Assembly (NCBI GenBank): GCA_018649725.1
Contig: JABIHH010000015.1
Location: 1-41,934, forward strand
Reading direction: 5' to 3'
DNA: 41,934 nucleotides
From: Rhodospirillaceae bacterium
Lineage (GTDB): Bacteria > Pseudomonadota > Alphaproteobacteria > Rhodospirillales > UBA2165
Shown here: positions 33,400 through 41,934 of the stretch, piece by piece
Layout: every line of letters starts with the position of its first letter
Position numbering within the stretch: position 1 is the stretch's first letter
The notes under the pieces: model-generated
Databases searched by the model: none
What the model was told of the DNA's origin: nothing
The model's input: the letters and a program-made list of their open reading frames with translations, nothing else
Made by a program: the position numbers and the translations under genes

Positions 33400-33434
33400 A
33401 AAGGGTCGGTGGCTTCCGTCACCGGCCCTTTTTA
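33400..33434 (+). terminator. Rho-independent terminator after the small secreted protein gene
   Basis: AAAGGGTCGGTG (33400-33411) pairs with CACCGGCCCTTT (33420-33431, one G-T pair) and is followed by TT and an A-rich stretch; the T-run is inside the stem end. Confidence 0.7.
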
Positions 33435-33461
33435 GTTCCCAACTAAAATATAAAAAAATCG

Positions 33462-34676
33462 ATGCCAGAAAAAACCACGCCCACCGGCAGAGCTCTCCTG
33501 CTCCTGACATTACTGTTGGGCTGCCTGAACATGTTTGGCCCCATCGGCATCGATATGTTTTTGGCCGGTGTACCCAATATTGCCGAGGGATTGGGCACAA
33601 CCCCCAACCGAGTTATTGCTTCAATTTCGACCTTGTTGCTCGGCAATGCACTAGGACAGCTTATCCTTGGACCACTATCGGATCGCTACGGCAGAAAGCC
33701 GATCATTCTGCTTACCCTTTTCGTTTTTGCCGGATCCGCACTGGCGGCGAGCTTATCACCTTCAATTGACTATTTTATCTTTTGGCGGTTTGTTCAGGGC
33801 TTGGCGATTTCAACCGGACGCATTCTAGCCGCTTCGGTCGCCCGAGATCTGTTCGAACGCGAAAAACTAGGCAAAATGATGGCCGATATTCTGTTCGTTA
33901 CAGCGATTGCCGCCATCATATTTCCGATCCTTGGCGGCCAAATGGCACAGCATTTCAACTGGCGTTGGCTGTTTTGGACAATGGTTGCCTTTGGCGGCTT
34001 GGTCTTTTTGCTGGTCGTCTTTTTTTATCAAGAAACCATCAGCGAAAAAAATCCGGATGCCGTCCGGCCCAGCTATTTACTCCTCAACTGGCTTGAAACT
34101 ATTCGCCATCCAGTTTTCTTACGCTACGTTCTGTGCAGCAGCTGTGTGATGTCCGGTTTCGGGGCTTTTCTAGCAATTTCTGCAACCGTGCTGAGGGGTG
34201 CTTTTGGCGTTAGCGCGGAAGGTTATGGTTTCCTCTTCGCCATCATTGCGTTCTTTTTTATGATGAGCGCTTTTTCCGGTGGCAGATACATTCTGAAAAT
34301 TGGTCAGCAGCGGCTGATTTCCGTCGGCGTCATTATCGCCCTCATCGGCAGCTCGGTGTTATTGATTTTTGCGCTTATCGATCTGCGTGAACCCCTGGCG
34401 GTCGTTATCCCGACCGCGTTTTATGTCTTTGGTTTGGGTTGGGTATTTCCGCAGACAAATGCCTTGGCCCTGCAGCCATTTCCCAATTCCGCCGGCTCGG
34501 CCGCCGCCTTAATGGGATTTATCACCAACATCACTTCCGCCGGAATGGCGTTTTTACTCAGCACCGTTACCCATACCAGCGCGCTCTATCTTGCGATCGC
34601 CATCTTCTCAAGCGCCGTTCTGGCCTTTATGGTCTATTTCCTGGTAATTCGCCCAACTGAAACCAGACGAGGCTAA
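33462..34676 (+). CDS. MFS transporter, Bcr/CflA-like drug exporter
   Basis: The 404-residue protein has twelve predicted membrane helices. The MFS motif between helices 2 and 3 is GPLSDRYGRKPIIL, and the first helix pair has the Bcr/CflA features LLGCLNMFGPIGIDMFLAGVPNIAEGLGTT (compare the D-MYLPA-P motif). Bcr/CflA members export sulfonamides, bicyclomycin or dipeptides; the substrate here is unknown. The start ATG has no strong ribosome site. It stands as a single gene between the secreted protein and the RodZ-like gene. Confidence 0.9.
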   Translation: MPEKTTPTGRALLLLTLLLGCLNMFGPIGIDMFLAGVPNIAEGLGTTPNRVIASISTLLLGNALGQLILGPLSDRYGRKPIILLTLFVFAGSALAASLSPSIDYFIFWRFVQGLAISTGRILAASVARDLFEREKLGKMMADILFVTAIAAIIFPILGGQMAQHFNWRWLFWTMVAFGGLVFLLVVFFYQETISEKNPDAVRPSYLLLNWLETIRHPVFLRYVLCSSCVMSGFGAFLAISATVLRGAFGVSAEGYGFLFAIIAFFFMMSAFSGGRYILKIGQQRLISVGVIIALIGSSVLLIFALIDLREPLAVVIPTAFYVFGLGWVFPQTNALALQPFPNSAGSAAALMGFITNITSAGMAFLLSTVTHTSALYLAIAIFSSAVLAFMVYFLVIRPTETRRG

Positions 34677-34903
34677 GCCTGATAGACCTGGTAAAAATGA
34701 CCTGTTTTAGAGCAATTAAAAGAATCTTGAGAGAAACCTAATTTAAGTGTAAATTTACCTTTCTAGTGGAAACATTTGATATCTAGCGCTAATTTCACTT
34801 TATTCAGTAAAATTTGGAGTGCGTTTAAGAGAGATATTTAACGACTACGGTGTGGATTCCAGTAGGAATTTTAGCGCCAGAAATCACTAGAAGAAGAGAA
34901 TTG

Positions 34904-36328
34904 ATGAACGCAAAATTACCAGCCTCGATGGATACCGAAGAAAACTCAGAAAATAATTCTGGTACCGATGCCAGCATTGGCAGTCTGCTGCGCGCCTCTC
35001 GAAATCGTCGCAATGAGGAATTGAGCGAAGTTTCCAGCTCGCTACGGATTCGTCAGGTTTATTTGGAAGCCATCGAAAATAATCAGTTTGAAGAACTGCC
35101 AGGCGCCATATACGCCATTGGCTTTATCCGCACTTATGCGGAATATTTGGGGCTCGATGGTGAAGAAGTTATCCGTCGCTACAAAACCGAAACAGCAACA
35201 GCCGAAAACAAACAGGATCTGACGTTCCCCTCTTTGGTGCCCGAACACGGCATTCCCGGCGGGGCGATTGTTATGCTGGGTTTGCTACTGGCCGCTATCG
35301 GTTATGGCAGTTGGTATTTTGTCTCTTCGAGAAATATTTTTGTCACCGAGCAAGTGCCTGCCGTTCCAGAAAAACTAGCCGCCCTCGTTGGCGAAAAACC
35401 TGTCGCAACAGAACCGCTTAAGAAAGTGGAAGAGCCCGTCCAATCAGTTGTTGAAGCCCCCGCTCCAGAAGATAAACCTGAAGATAAAGCAGCAAGCACG
35501 ACAGAAAACACACCTGAAACTGCGGCGGATAAGGCGGTAAAAGAAGTCGTTGCAGCGGCTGAAAAAGTTGAAGATAAAGTCGAAGAAAAAATTGAGGAAA
35601 AAATAGCCGACGCCCAACCCAGTGCACCGGAAAAGGTAGAGACACCTGCAGATGTTGAGAAAAAAGTTGAAGCTGTCGTTGCCGAAGCAGCGAAACCCGC
35701 TGCTGAGGAGATCGCTAAAACCGAAACACCAGAACCCGCGCCCAGTGCTGCACCTGAGGTAAAACCAGAGACAGCAAAGCCGGTTCAGGTCGCGGCAACA
35801 CCAGAACCCGCCGCTGAGCCTGAGGCAAAACCAGAATCAGAACCAGAATCTGGGGCAACGCCCAAACCGATTGTCAAAGTCGCGGAGAAACCAGTAGAGA
35901 AACCGGCTGAAAAACCACCTGCTGAGCCGGTTACAGCGGAAGTCGAAAAAGTGGTGCCTAAACCTGCACCAGAAGTGGCGGCCCTCCCGGAGAAAGCACC
36001 GGCCCCGGAACCAGCCGCAACGCCCACACCGCAACCAAGCGCCGCAGCCGGGTCTTCCCGTATTACGTTGCGCGCCATTTCTGACAGTTATATTCAAGTA
36101 CGTGACAATGATGCGGACCAGCTCCTAATCACGCGGCTGCTTAAACGAGGCCAAAGTTATCACGTTCCGGACCGAACCGGGCTAAGCCTGATTACCGGTA
36201 ATGCGGGGGCATTGGAAATATTGGTCGACGGCACAGCCGTCCCTTCCATCGGACCGATTGGAGTGGTGCGCCGCAATGTTGTCTTGGAGGCCGATAAACT
36301 CGTCAACGGCTTAGCGGTCGTCGAATGA
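34904..36328 (+). CDS. RodZ-like HTH and DUF4115 membrane protein
   Basis: An N-terminal HTH_25 domain (about 25-90, SLLRASRNRRNEELSEVSSSLRIRQVYLEAIE) is followed by one membrane helix at about 119-140. A 240-residue periplasmic tract extremely rich in Pro, Glu, Ala and Lys follows, and then a C-terminal DUF4115 beta domain (from about 385, ITLRAISDSYIQVRDNDADQLL). This is the RodZ layout, a scaffold of the MreB cell-shape complex. The frame opens at GTG 34850, but ATG 34904 has an AGAAGAGA site and gives the typical N-terminus. In related genomes ispG often lies between this gene and hisS; here it is absent. Confidence 0.88.
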   Translation: MNAKLPASMDTEENSENNSGTDASIGSLLRASRNRRNEELSEVSSSLRIRQVYLEAIENNQFEELPGAIYAIGFIRTYAEYLGLDGEEVIRRYKTETATAENKQDLTFPSLVPEHGIPGGAIVMLGLLLAAIGYGSWYFVSSRNIFVTEQVPAVPEKLAALVGEKPVATEPLKKVEEPVQSVVEAPAPEDKPEDKAASTTENTPETAADKAVKEVVAAAEKVEDKVEEKIEEKIADAQPSAPEKVETPADVEKKVEAVVAEAAKPAAEEIAKTETPEPAPSAAPEVKPETAKPVQVAATPEPAAEPEAKPESEPESGATPKPIVKVAEKPVEKPAEKPPAEPVTAEVEKVVPKPAPEVAALPEKAPAPEPAATPTPQPSAAAGSSRITLRAISDSYIQVRDNDADQLLITRLLKRGQSYHVPDRTGLSLITGNAGALEILVDGTAVPSIGPIGVVRRNVVLEADKLVNGLAVVE

Positions 36329-36470
36329 TCAGCCCTGTCTCCCGTCCCAGAAACCTGTTAAACATCCATCATTTGTAGCAACCCATCGGTCCCTTCCCGG
36401 CGGCGCGGCATATAAATCGCGGCTGATATAGGGGCGGGATCGAAATATAACATATGGAAATTTCGCTAAT

Positions 36471-37715
36471 ATGGCGTCCTTAAAACCAGTTCGTGGCACC
36501 CAAGATATCCTACCCGATGAGAGCCGACATTTTCGGCGCGTCGAAGAAACTGCCTATGATGTTGCTGAGCGCTATGGCTTTGGCGAGATCACCACACCGA
36601 TTTTTGAATTCACCGACGTGTTTACGCGCACTCTTGGCGATACCTCTGATATTGTCACCAAAGAGATGTATACCTTTGAAGATAAGGGCGGCGATCGCGT
36701 CACCCTTCGCCCGGAGGGAACCGCCGGTGTTGCCCGTGCTTTTATCTCCAACGGTCTGCAACAAAATTTACCGCTTAAGCTGTTTTACCGCGGACCAATG
36801 TTTCGCTATGAGCGCCCGCAAAAAGGCCGTCGTCGCCAATTTCGCCAAGTCGGTATTGAAATATTGGGTGTGCCAACGCCGCAGGCCGATATTGAGGCCA
36901 TCTCCTTAGCGGAAACTTTCCTCAACGAACTCGGCCTCAAAGATAACATTACTTTAGAGCTCAACAGCTTAGGCGATAGCGCAAGCCGGACCGCCTATCG
37001 AGACGAGTTGGTAAATTATCTCAATGGTCACAAAGATAAATTGTCACATGACAGTCTCGGACGCCTCGACCGTAATCCACTACGTATTTTGGATTCCAAA
37101 GATGAAAGTGACAGAGAGATTGTGGCAAATGCCCCTCGGCTACAAGATAGTCTCAACGATGAATCGCGAAGCTTCTTTGCCGAGCTGTGTGCCGGCTTGA
37201 ACAAGCTCGGCATCGCTTTTGAGCACAACACCAATTTAGTCCGCGGCCTCGATTATTACTGCCACACCGCCTTTGAATTCACGACCACCGATCTGGGTGC
37301 CCAGGGCACGGTTTTGGCGGGTGGACGTTATGATGGATTAATTGGCCAGATGGGTGGCCCAGAGACGCCGGGCATCGGCTGGGCTGCGGGTGTTGAACGA
37401 TTGACCCTATTGCTGGATGACGGCAAAGAGGCCAAGCGCCCGGTTGCGGTGATCCCGGTTGGTGGCAATGCTGAAAGCGAAGCCTTGATCGTTGCGGAAC
37501 GACTGCGCAAAAAAGGCTATAAAATAGAGCTCGGCTATTCCGGTAATCTCAAAAAACGCATGAAGCGGGCTAATGACCGCAATGCCGTTGCGGCGATCCT
37601 GTTAGGTGAGGACGAGCTAACCCGCAATGTCGGCACGCTAAGAGATATGGATTCCGGTGAGCAAAACGAGGTATCATTAGAAAGCTTGGAAGATCACTTG
37701 AAGATTTATAAGTAA
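36471..37715 (+). CDS. hisS: Histidyl-tRNA synthetase
   Basis: This class II synthetase charges tRNA-His. Motif 1 region VRGTQDILPDES, motif 2 FRYERPQKGRRRQFRQVGIEILG, the histidine-binding LVRGLDYYCHTAFEF, and GGRYDGLIGQMGGPETPGIGWAAGVER (motif 3) are present in order. A C-terminal anticodon domain (PVAVIPVGGNAESEALIVAERLRKKGYKIEL) follows. The length of 414 residues is normal. It leads a compact unit: the hemA-like gene starts three bases after its stop. Confidence 0.97.
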   Translation: MASLKPVRGTQDILPDESRHFRRVEETAYDVAERYGFGEITTPIFEFTDVFTRTLGDTSDIVTKEMYTFEDKGGDRVTLRPEGTAGVARAFISNGLQQNLPLKLFYRGPMFRYERPQKGRRRQFRQVGIEILGVPTPQADIEAISLAETFLNELGLKDNITLELNSLGDSASRTAYRDELVNYLNGHKDKLSHDSLGRLDRNPLRILDSKDESDREIVANAPRLQDSLNDESRSFFAELCAGLNKLGIAFEHNTNLVRGLDYYCHTAFEFTTTDLGAQGTVLAGGRYDGLIGQMGGPETPGIGWAAGVERLTLLLDDGKEAKRPVAVIPVGGNAESEALIVAERLRKKGYKIELGYSGNLKKRMKRANDRNAVAAILLGEDELTRNVGTLRDMDSGEQNEVSLESLEDHLKIYK

Positions 37716-37718
37716 AAC

Positions 37719-38918
37719 ATGATCGATCAGAAAATCAAACCGGATCAATTAGAAGGGTCCCTCATTATCGTCGGTGCCAATCATCGGTCATCGACCATGT
37801 TGCTGCGCGACCGGCTTTATATTTCTGAAACAGCCTTACCATCTTTTTATCAACGCCTGCGCGACGCCGGATTTAACCAAGCTATTATTTTCTCAACGAC
37901 AGATCTAACCGAAATTATAATCGCCACGCCACAGACTTCCCTCGGCGAAGCCTCGGCGGAAGTCGTTAAATTGCTGGCCGCTCACGCCGGTGAAAGTCGG
38001 AGCGAGATCGAAGGTCAGACGTATACTTTAAGCGGCCAGGAAGCCGTGAGGCATCTATTTGCGGTCGCCTCAGCCTTGGATAGTTTGGTTGTCGGTGACA
38101 CCCAGTTGTTGGGACAGTTGCGCTCAGCCCACCGCTTGGCGCGAACCAACGGCATGGTCGGGACTTATCTCGACACTCTTATTGGCCTCTCACAGCGCAC
38201 CGCGGAGCGGATCTCCCGGGAAACTGAGATTAGCCACCGGCCGGTTTCGATCGCCGCTGCCGCCGTTCAGGTTGCCCGCGATTTACACGGCGATCTAGCA
38301 CGATCAACCTGCTTGTTGATCGGTGCCGGAGAAATGGGCGAGATGCTGGCCTCCAGTATGCTGTCAGCAGGACTTGGCAATTTAATCGTTACCCACCCTT
38401 CAGAACAGCGCGCCGACACCTTGGGCCAGAACCTCAATTGTCATGTCGGCACAATGGATGATTTGCCGCAATTGTTAAGTCAGGCTGATATTGTTCTCAC
38501 CGCCATGAACACACGGCGTTTTATTTTGGATGCGGAAATGTTGAAAGCCGCCACCATAGCACGTAGGCGCAAGCCGATCTTTGTCATCGATACCGGCGTG
38601 CCGGGCGACGTTGACCCCGCCGCCGAAGCACTGGAAGACGTCTTTCTCTATACCCTCGATGATCTCGAGCGGGTCACCAGAGAAGGTCGGGTCTCGCGCG
38701 CCCAGGAAGCGGAGACTGCCTGGACGATTGTTGATGAGGAAGCCGGTAAGGTCGAGATCGGGATTGCGCAAACAGACGCACTCGAAAGCGATGAAACAGA
38801 TAACATTGAAGAAATGCGCCAAGCCGCGATAAAAGAAGCCGGCGGCGATGCCGAGCGGGCGACTAAGATTCTCGTCCAGCGCCTCAAAGACCTTCCAAAG
38901 AATATCAGAGATACCTAA
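37719..38918 (+). CDS. hemA: Glutamyl-tRNA reductase-like protein lacking the catalytic cysteine
   Basis: The fold is clearly GluTR-like: IVGANHRSSTMLLRDRLYIS, HLFAVASALDSLVVGDTQLLGQLRSA, TAERISRETEISHRPVSIAAAAVQ and the NADP loop LLIGAGEMGEML. The active-site motif STCNRTE is here STTDLTE (residues 59-65), so the nucleophilic cysteine is T61 (codon 37899-37901) and the Asn/Arg pair is also lost. The C-terminal dimerisation domain looks shortened. The enzyme probably cannot reduce glutamyl-tRNA. Alphaproteobacteria usually make ALA with ALA synthase. The position hisS-hemA-prfA-prmC is ancestral. The frame is intact, with no sign of decay, so a conserved new role is possible. Confidence 0.9.
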   Translation: MIDQKIKPDQLEGSLIIVGANHRSSTMLLRDRLYISETALPSFYQRLRDAGFNQAIIFSTTDLTEIIIATPQTSLGEASAEVVKLLAAHAGESRSEIEGQTYTLSGQEAVRHLFAVASALDSLVVGDTQLLGQLRSAHRLARTNGMVGTYLDTLIGLSQRTAERISRETEISHRPVSIAAAAVQVARDLHGDLARSTCLLIGAGEMGEMLASSMLSAGLGNLIVTHPSEQRADTLGQNLNCHVGTMDDLPQLLSQADIVLTAMNTRRFILDAEMLKAATIARRRKPIFVIDTGVPGDVDPAAEALEDVFLYTLDDLERVTREGRVSRAQEAETAWTIVDEEAGKVEIGIAQTDALESDETDNIEEMRQAAIKEAGGDAERATKILVQRLKDLPKNIRDT

Positions 38919-38921
38919 CTC

Positions 38922-39995
38922 ATGAGCATTTCTGAAAAACTAAACCGCGTCGTGGCGCGTCACGATGAGTTGCGCGACCTGCTCTCCACCCAGACGGATA
39001 TGGATAGCCAGGAATTGCAACGCATCTCCAAGGAATTTGCCGAGCTCATTGATGTCGTTAGGGTCGTTGAAGAATTCCGCGAGTTGGAAAACGAAGTCCA
39101 GGGTCTGGTCGAGCTCATCGCCGACCCGGAAACCGACGCCGAAATGAAGGCCATGGCAGAAGAGGAGTTTAGTGAGCTCAAAGAAAGATTCCCTGAGAAA
39201 GAACGGGAAATTCAATTGCTGCTTTTGCCCAAGGATGAGGCAGATGAAAAGAACGCCATTTTAGAAGTGCGTGCCGGCACGGGCGGTGATGAAGCGGCGC
39301 TGTTTGCTGCTGAATTGTTTCGCATGTACCAGCGCTACGCCGAACAGCACGGCTGGAAGTTTGAGCCGATCGACATTAATGCAACCGGTATTGGCGGCTA
39401 TAAAGATGCCTCGGCCAACATCACCGGCAAGGGTGTATTTGCCAAGCTGAAGTTCGAATCCGGCGTCCACCGGGTACAACGTGTACCTGAAACAGAATCT
39501 CAAGGCCGGGTCCACACGTCTGCTGCAACCGTCGCCGTCCTTCCTGAGGCCGAAGAGGTCGATGTTCATATCGATCAAAAAGATTTACGGGTCGACACCT
39601 ACCGCGCTCAAGGCGCTGGTGGCCAGCACGTCAATAAAACCGACAGTGCCATCCGGATTACCCATTTGCCGACAAGTATCGTCGTGCAGTGTCAGGACGG
39701 CAAATCCCAGCACAAGAACCGGGCTCAGGCCATGAAGATGCTGCGCGCCAAGCTTTATGAGACCGAGCGGGAAGAAAAAGATGCAGCCCGGGCGGCGGAT
39801 CGGAAAAATCAAGTGGGCTCAGGTGATCGGTCTGAGCGTATTCGCACCTATAATTTTCCTCAAGGCCGGATCACCGATCATCGGATAAATCTCACGCTTT
39901 ATAAATTGGATAAGGCGATGGAGGGCGATTTGGATGATGTGATTGAAGCGCTGCTGACCGAAGATCAAGCCGCCCGTCTCGCTGAAATCACGTGA
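38922..39995 (+). CDS. prfA: Peptide chain release factor 1
   Basis: RF1 releases peptides at UAA and UAG. The 357 residues contain the stop-codon-reading motif PxT as P189-E190-T191 in [17 protein letters not shown] and the catalytic GGQ at 233-235 ([14 protein letters not shown]). [18 protein letters not shown] is RF1-specific. The middle residue Glu of PxT differs from the more common Ala or Val. The gene starts three bases after the hemA-like stop, and its stop overlaps the prmC start. Confidence 0.97.
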   Translation: MSISEKLNRVVARHDELRDLLSTQTDMDSQELQRISKEFAELIDVVRVVEEFRELENEVQGLVELIADPETDAEMKAMAEEEFSELKERFPEKEREIQLLLLPKDEADEKNAILEVRAGTGGDEAALFAAELFRMYQRYAEQHGWKFEPIDINATGIGGYKDASANITGKGVFAKLKFESGVHRVQRVPETESQGRVHTSAATVAVLPEAEEVDVHIDQKDLRVDTYRAQGAGGQHVNKTDSAIRITHLPTSIVVQCQDGKSQHKNRAQAMKMLRAKLYETEREEKDAARAADRKNQVGSGDRSERIRTYNFPQGRITDHRINLTLYKLDKAMEGDLDDVIEALLTEDQAARLAEIT

Positions 39996-40855
39996 GCCAG
40001 CCCCTGACATTAGGAACTCTCTATCAACATCTAAGGGGCGAGCTGGCAGCAGCTAAGATCGAAGAACCCGATCTCGAAGCCCGCATGTTATTGGCTTTTG
40101 CCGCTGGCATTGATCAAACCCGCATCATTGGGTATCCCGAAGACGAAATGGATGCAGATATCGTCCAGCGCGTGGAAGCATTGATCGCCCGGCGCCAACA
40201 GGGCGAGCCGATTGCTTATATTATTGGCTCACGCGAGTTTTGGAGTCTCGACTTTAAGGTAACCCCGGACACATTAATACCGAGACCCGATAGCGAGACC
40301 CTTATCGAAGCTGTTCTGGAAGCCGTGCCGAATAAAACCGCCGAGCTGAAACTTTTAGATCTCGGCACCGGTTCCGGCTGTTTGTTGCTGGCGCTGTTAT
40401 CGGAACTGCCAAACGCGTCCGGCACGGGCATCGATATCAATCCAAAAGCCTGTGCTATTGCTGCTGAAAATGCAGAAAATTTAAACCTGACCGCCAGAGC
40501 CACCTTCATACAAAGTGATTGGATGGTAGGAATAGAGGGTAAATTTGACATAATTGTCAGCAATCCGCCCTATATCGTGGAAAGCGATATCCCGACCCTG
40601 GAGGCCGATGTTAGTCTGTTTGAACCGCATTTAGCGCTCTCTGGCGGGCCGGATGGGCTTGATGCCTATCGCCTCATTGCCGATCAAGCCGCCGCCCACC
40701 TGTCGCCGCAAGGGCTCCTGGCAGTAGAAATCGGTATGGGACAAGTTACTGATATTAAAGAATTATTTGAACAAAATGGCTTTAAAATTAAAAATATCCA
40801 TAAAGATTTTAGCCATATTGAGCGTTGCATCTTAGCAACAATCGAAGATTCATGA
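39992..40855 (+). CDS. prmC: Release factor glutamine methyltransferase
   Basis: The enzyme methylates the GGQ glutamine of release factors. It shows the N-terminal helical domain, the SAM motif [12 protein letters not shown] (about 121-132) and [11 protein letters not shown] with the NPPY motif at 191-194. The start is a GTG at 39992 overlapping the prfA stop (GTGA), giving translational coupling. The length of 287 residues is normal. It is the last gene of the hisS unit; 279 bases separate it from the DUF4167 gene. Confidence 0.96.
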   Translation: MSQPLTLGTLYQHLRGELAAAKIEEPDLEARMLLAFAAGIDQTRIIGYPEDEMDADIVQRVEALIARRQQGEPIAYIIGSREFWSLDFKVTPDTLIPRPDSETLIEAVLEAVPNKTAELKLLDLGTGSGCLLLALLSELPNASGTGIDINPKACAIAAENAENLNLTARATFIQSDWMVGIEGKFDIIVSNPPYIVESDIPTLEADVSLFEPHLALSGGPDGLDAYRLIADQAAAHLSPQGLLAVEIGMGQVTDIKELFEQNGFKIKNIHKDFSHIERCILATIEDS

Positions 40856-41134
40856 AAAATATTTAAAATAAGGGTTTGAAAAGCTGGGTAAGATCATTAG
40901 GTTGAGTGTACTGGTTGTGCCGAAAGCGCCATTTCATAGAAAATTTCTTGAAATCGTTATTTAATCCCAGCTTATAGATGAGATTAACGGCCGCCTTAAA
41001 TTCCCCAAACGCTGAGAAGAACTAATAGCGTCGCCCGAGGTCAATAGACCAATTATTTTTTGGGCAGATAATACGAAGGTAGTTCATTTGGGTGGGGGTA
41101 AATTCAGCGAAAATAGTAGTGAAGTTATGATATA

Positions 41135-41719
41135 ATGAAACAAGGTTCCAACTCCCGGCGCTCACGTGGACGTAGCAACGGTAAGAGACAACCCAGTAGA
41201 AATCATAATTATGATAGCGGTGGTCCAGAAGGTCGTATTCGTGGCAATGCTAGTCAGGTGCATGAAAAGTATCTCGGACTAGCCCGCGATGCTCTCTCGG
41301 CTGATGACCGCATTGCCTCAGAGAATTACTTCCAGCATGCCGAACATTTCTATCGTATTATGACGGCAAATGCCGAAGCCCAGAGCCAGAAAGAAGCTCA
41401 AAAAGGTGCGTCTGGTGGCCAAGGTGAGAATTCAGGAAATAATTCTGGTGATGGTCAAAAAGAGCGCGGACGCAATCGTCGTAATCGCAACAATAATCGT
41501 GGCGGAAACAACAGAGATAATACGCCCAACGAGCAAAGCGCTGAAGCTTCAAATGAGCAACCGGTAGAGCAGGAAGCGCCTCAAGAGCAACCTGTTGACG
41601 CAATTCCTGACGAACAGCCGGAAATCGTTGAAGAAGTACAGATCGAAGAGCCCGCTGAAGTTGTTGCAGACGCGCCAAGCGATAGTGATGACGAGCCACA
41701 AGAGCCTGCTTCCGCCTAA
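41135..41719 (+). CDS. DUF4167 domain protein, basic N-terminus and acidic tail
   Basis: The N-terminal DUF4167 domain (MKQGSNSRRSRGRSNGKRQP ... GRIRGNASQVHEKYLGLARDALSADDRIASENYFQHAEHFYRIMTAN) is intact. The rest is low complexity: an R/N-rich middle (GRNRRNRNNNRGGNNRDN) and an E/P/Q/V-rich tail. The domain is conserved in alphaproteobacteria, usually downstream of prmC, and its basic start suggests binding to RNA or ribosomes. There is no clear Shine-Dalgarno; a TATAAT hexamer (41131-41136) overlaps the ATG. Confidence 0.9.
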   Translation: MKQGSNSRRSRGRSNGKRQPSRNHNYDSGGPEGRIRGNASQVHEKYLGLARDALSADDRIASENYFQHAEHFYRIMTANAEAQSQKEAQKGASGGQGENSGNNSGDGQKERGRNRRNRNNNRGGNNRDNTPNEQSAEASNEQPVEQEAPQEQPVDAIPDEQPEIVEEVQIEEPAEVVADAPSDSDDEPQEPASA

Positions 41720-41725
41720 CTTAAG

Positions 41726-41934
41726 CTAGATAAGCTCGATCTCGTCACCAATTTTAATCTCACCGCCTTCTAACACTTCGGTATAGATGCCCATATCCAT
41801 ATGGTCGTAATTCATATGAAGCTCTTTGGGGACATTGAGGTCGCGAAGTGCCGTATCCGGATTAACCATTGTCGCGGCACAGCGGCGGGTGCGCTTGAAG
41901 ACATGCACGACCACCTCGCCGATCCGTAAATCCC
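41726..41934 (-). CDS. MOSC domain protein, N-terminus cut by window edge
   Basis: The visible 68 C-terminal residues, from the right edge to the stop at 41726, read DLRIGEVVVHVFKRTRRCAA... MGIYTEVLEGGEIKIGDEIELI. This is the end of a MOSC beta-barrel, with the typical RCAATMVNPDTALRDLNVPKEL and GDEIEL. MOSC proteins bind sulfurated molybdenum cofactor or a related persulfide; the cysteine in RRCAAT is the characteristic one. The gene extends beyond the window, so length and start are unknown. It is convergent with the DUF4167 gene, seven bases away. Confidence 0.9.
   Translation of the reverse strand, partial: DLRIGEVVVHVFKRTRRCAATMVNPDTALRDLNVPKELHMNYDHMDMGIYTEVLEGGEIKIGDEIELI

Noticed and set aside
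35302..36097. Several minus-strand ORFs opposite the RodZ-like linker
   Set aside because: They come from the repetitive Pro/Glu/Ala/Lys codons of the real gene read backwards.

Overview
The window reads as chromosomal DNA of a free-living alphaproteobacterium. The evidence is gene content and order: an RNase D, kdsD, lptC, lptA, lptB, rpoN, ptsN run; an hsp20 plus DUF1150 pair; an NDUFA9-type dehydrogenase; DUF1127, DUF938 and DUF4167 proteins; and a RodZ-like, hisS, prfA, prmC, DUF4167 run. A Rhodospirillales-like lineage is plausible but cannot be proven from here. I see no rRNA, insertion sequence, phage or CRISPR. One tRNA gene (Leu, CAG) is present.

Layout. 1-11.1 kb is a mixed metabolic and stress region: a truncated DMT permease, a DUF938 methyltransferase, an SDR, an ArsR/SRPBCC pair, a tandem RidA coupled to an ABC-F ATPase, a DUF1127 protein, a RidA/YciI pair, an MDR reductase, an M17 aminopeptidase, a MarR regulator and an NDUFA9-like protein. 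11.2-18.1 kb is the envelope block: tRNA-Leu, RNase D, the Kdo and LPS-export genes kdsD, lptC, lptA and lptB, then sigma-54 (rpoN) and the nitrogen PTS protein ptsN; hpf, which usually lies between the last two, is absent. 18.3-20.9 kb carries a methyltransferase, hsp20-DUF1150 and an isolated flagellin.

21.1-29.3 kb looks like a low-oxygen and stress cluster: a diheme cytochrome c with a formate/nitrite channel, an APC permease, a hemerythrin, a tandem universal stress protein, an FNR-type [4Fe-4S] regulator, a small protein of unknown function and a CBS-BON protein. Four intergenic sites match TTGAY-N4-RTCAA, the motif expected for this regulator class. At three of them, -10-like hexamers sit where a site centred at -41.5 would put them. 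I infer a local FNR/FixK-type regulon. An SGNH-hydrolase-like gene with an AT-rich look sits inside the cluster and may be acquired.

29.5-33.0 kb is a compact unit of a QueG-like Fe-S protein, an acyl-CoA ligase with an unusual helix-turn-helix-like N-terminal extension, and a TetR regulator. It is followed by a small secreted protein and an MFS exporter. 34.9-41.7 kb is a translation and envelope block: a RodZ-like protein, then the tightly packed hisS, hemA-like, prfA, prmC set and a DUF4167 protein. The hemA-like gene keeps the ancestral position but its product has lost the catalytic cysteine of glutamyl-tRNA reductase. A truncated MOSC-domain gene closes the window.
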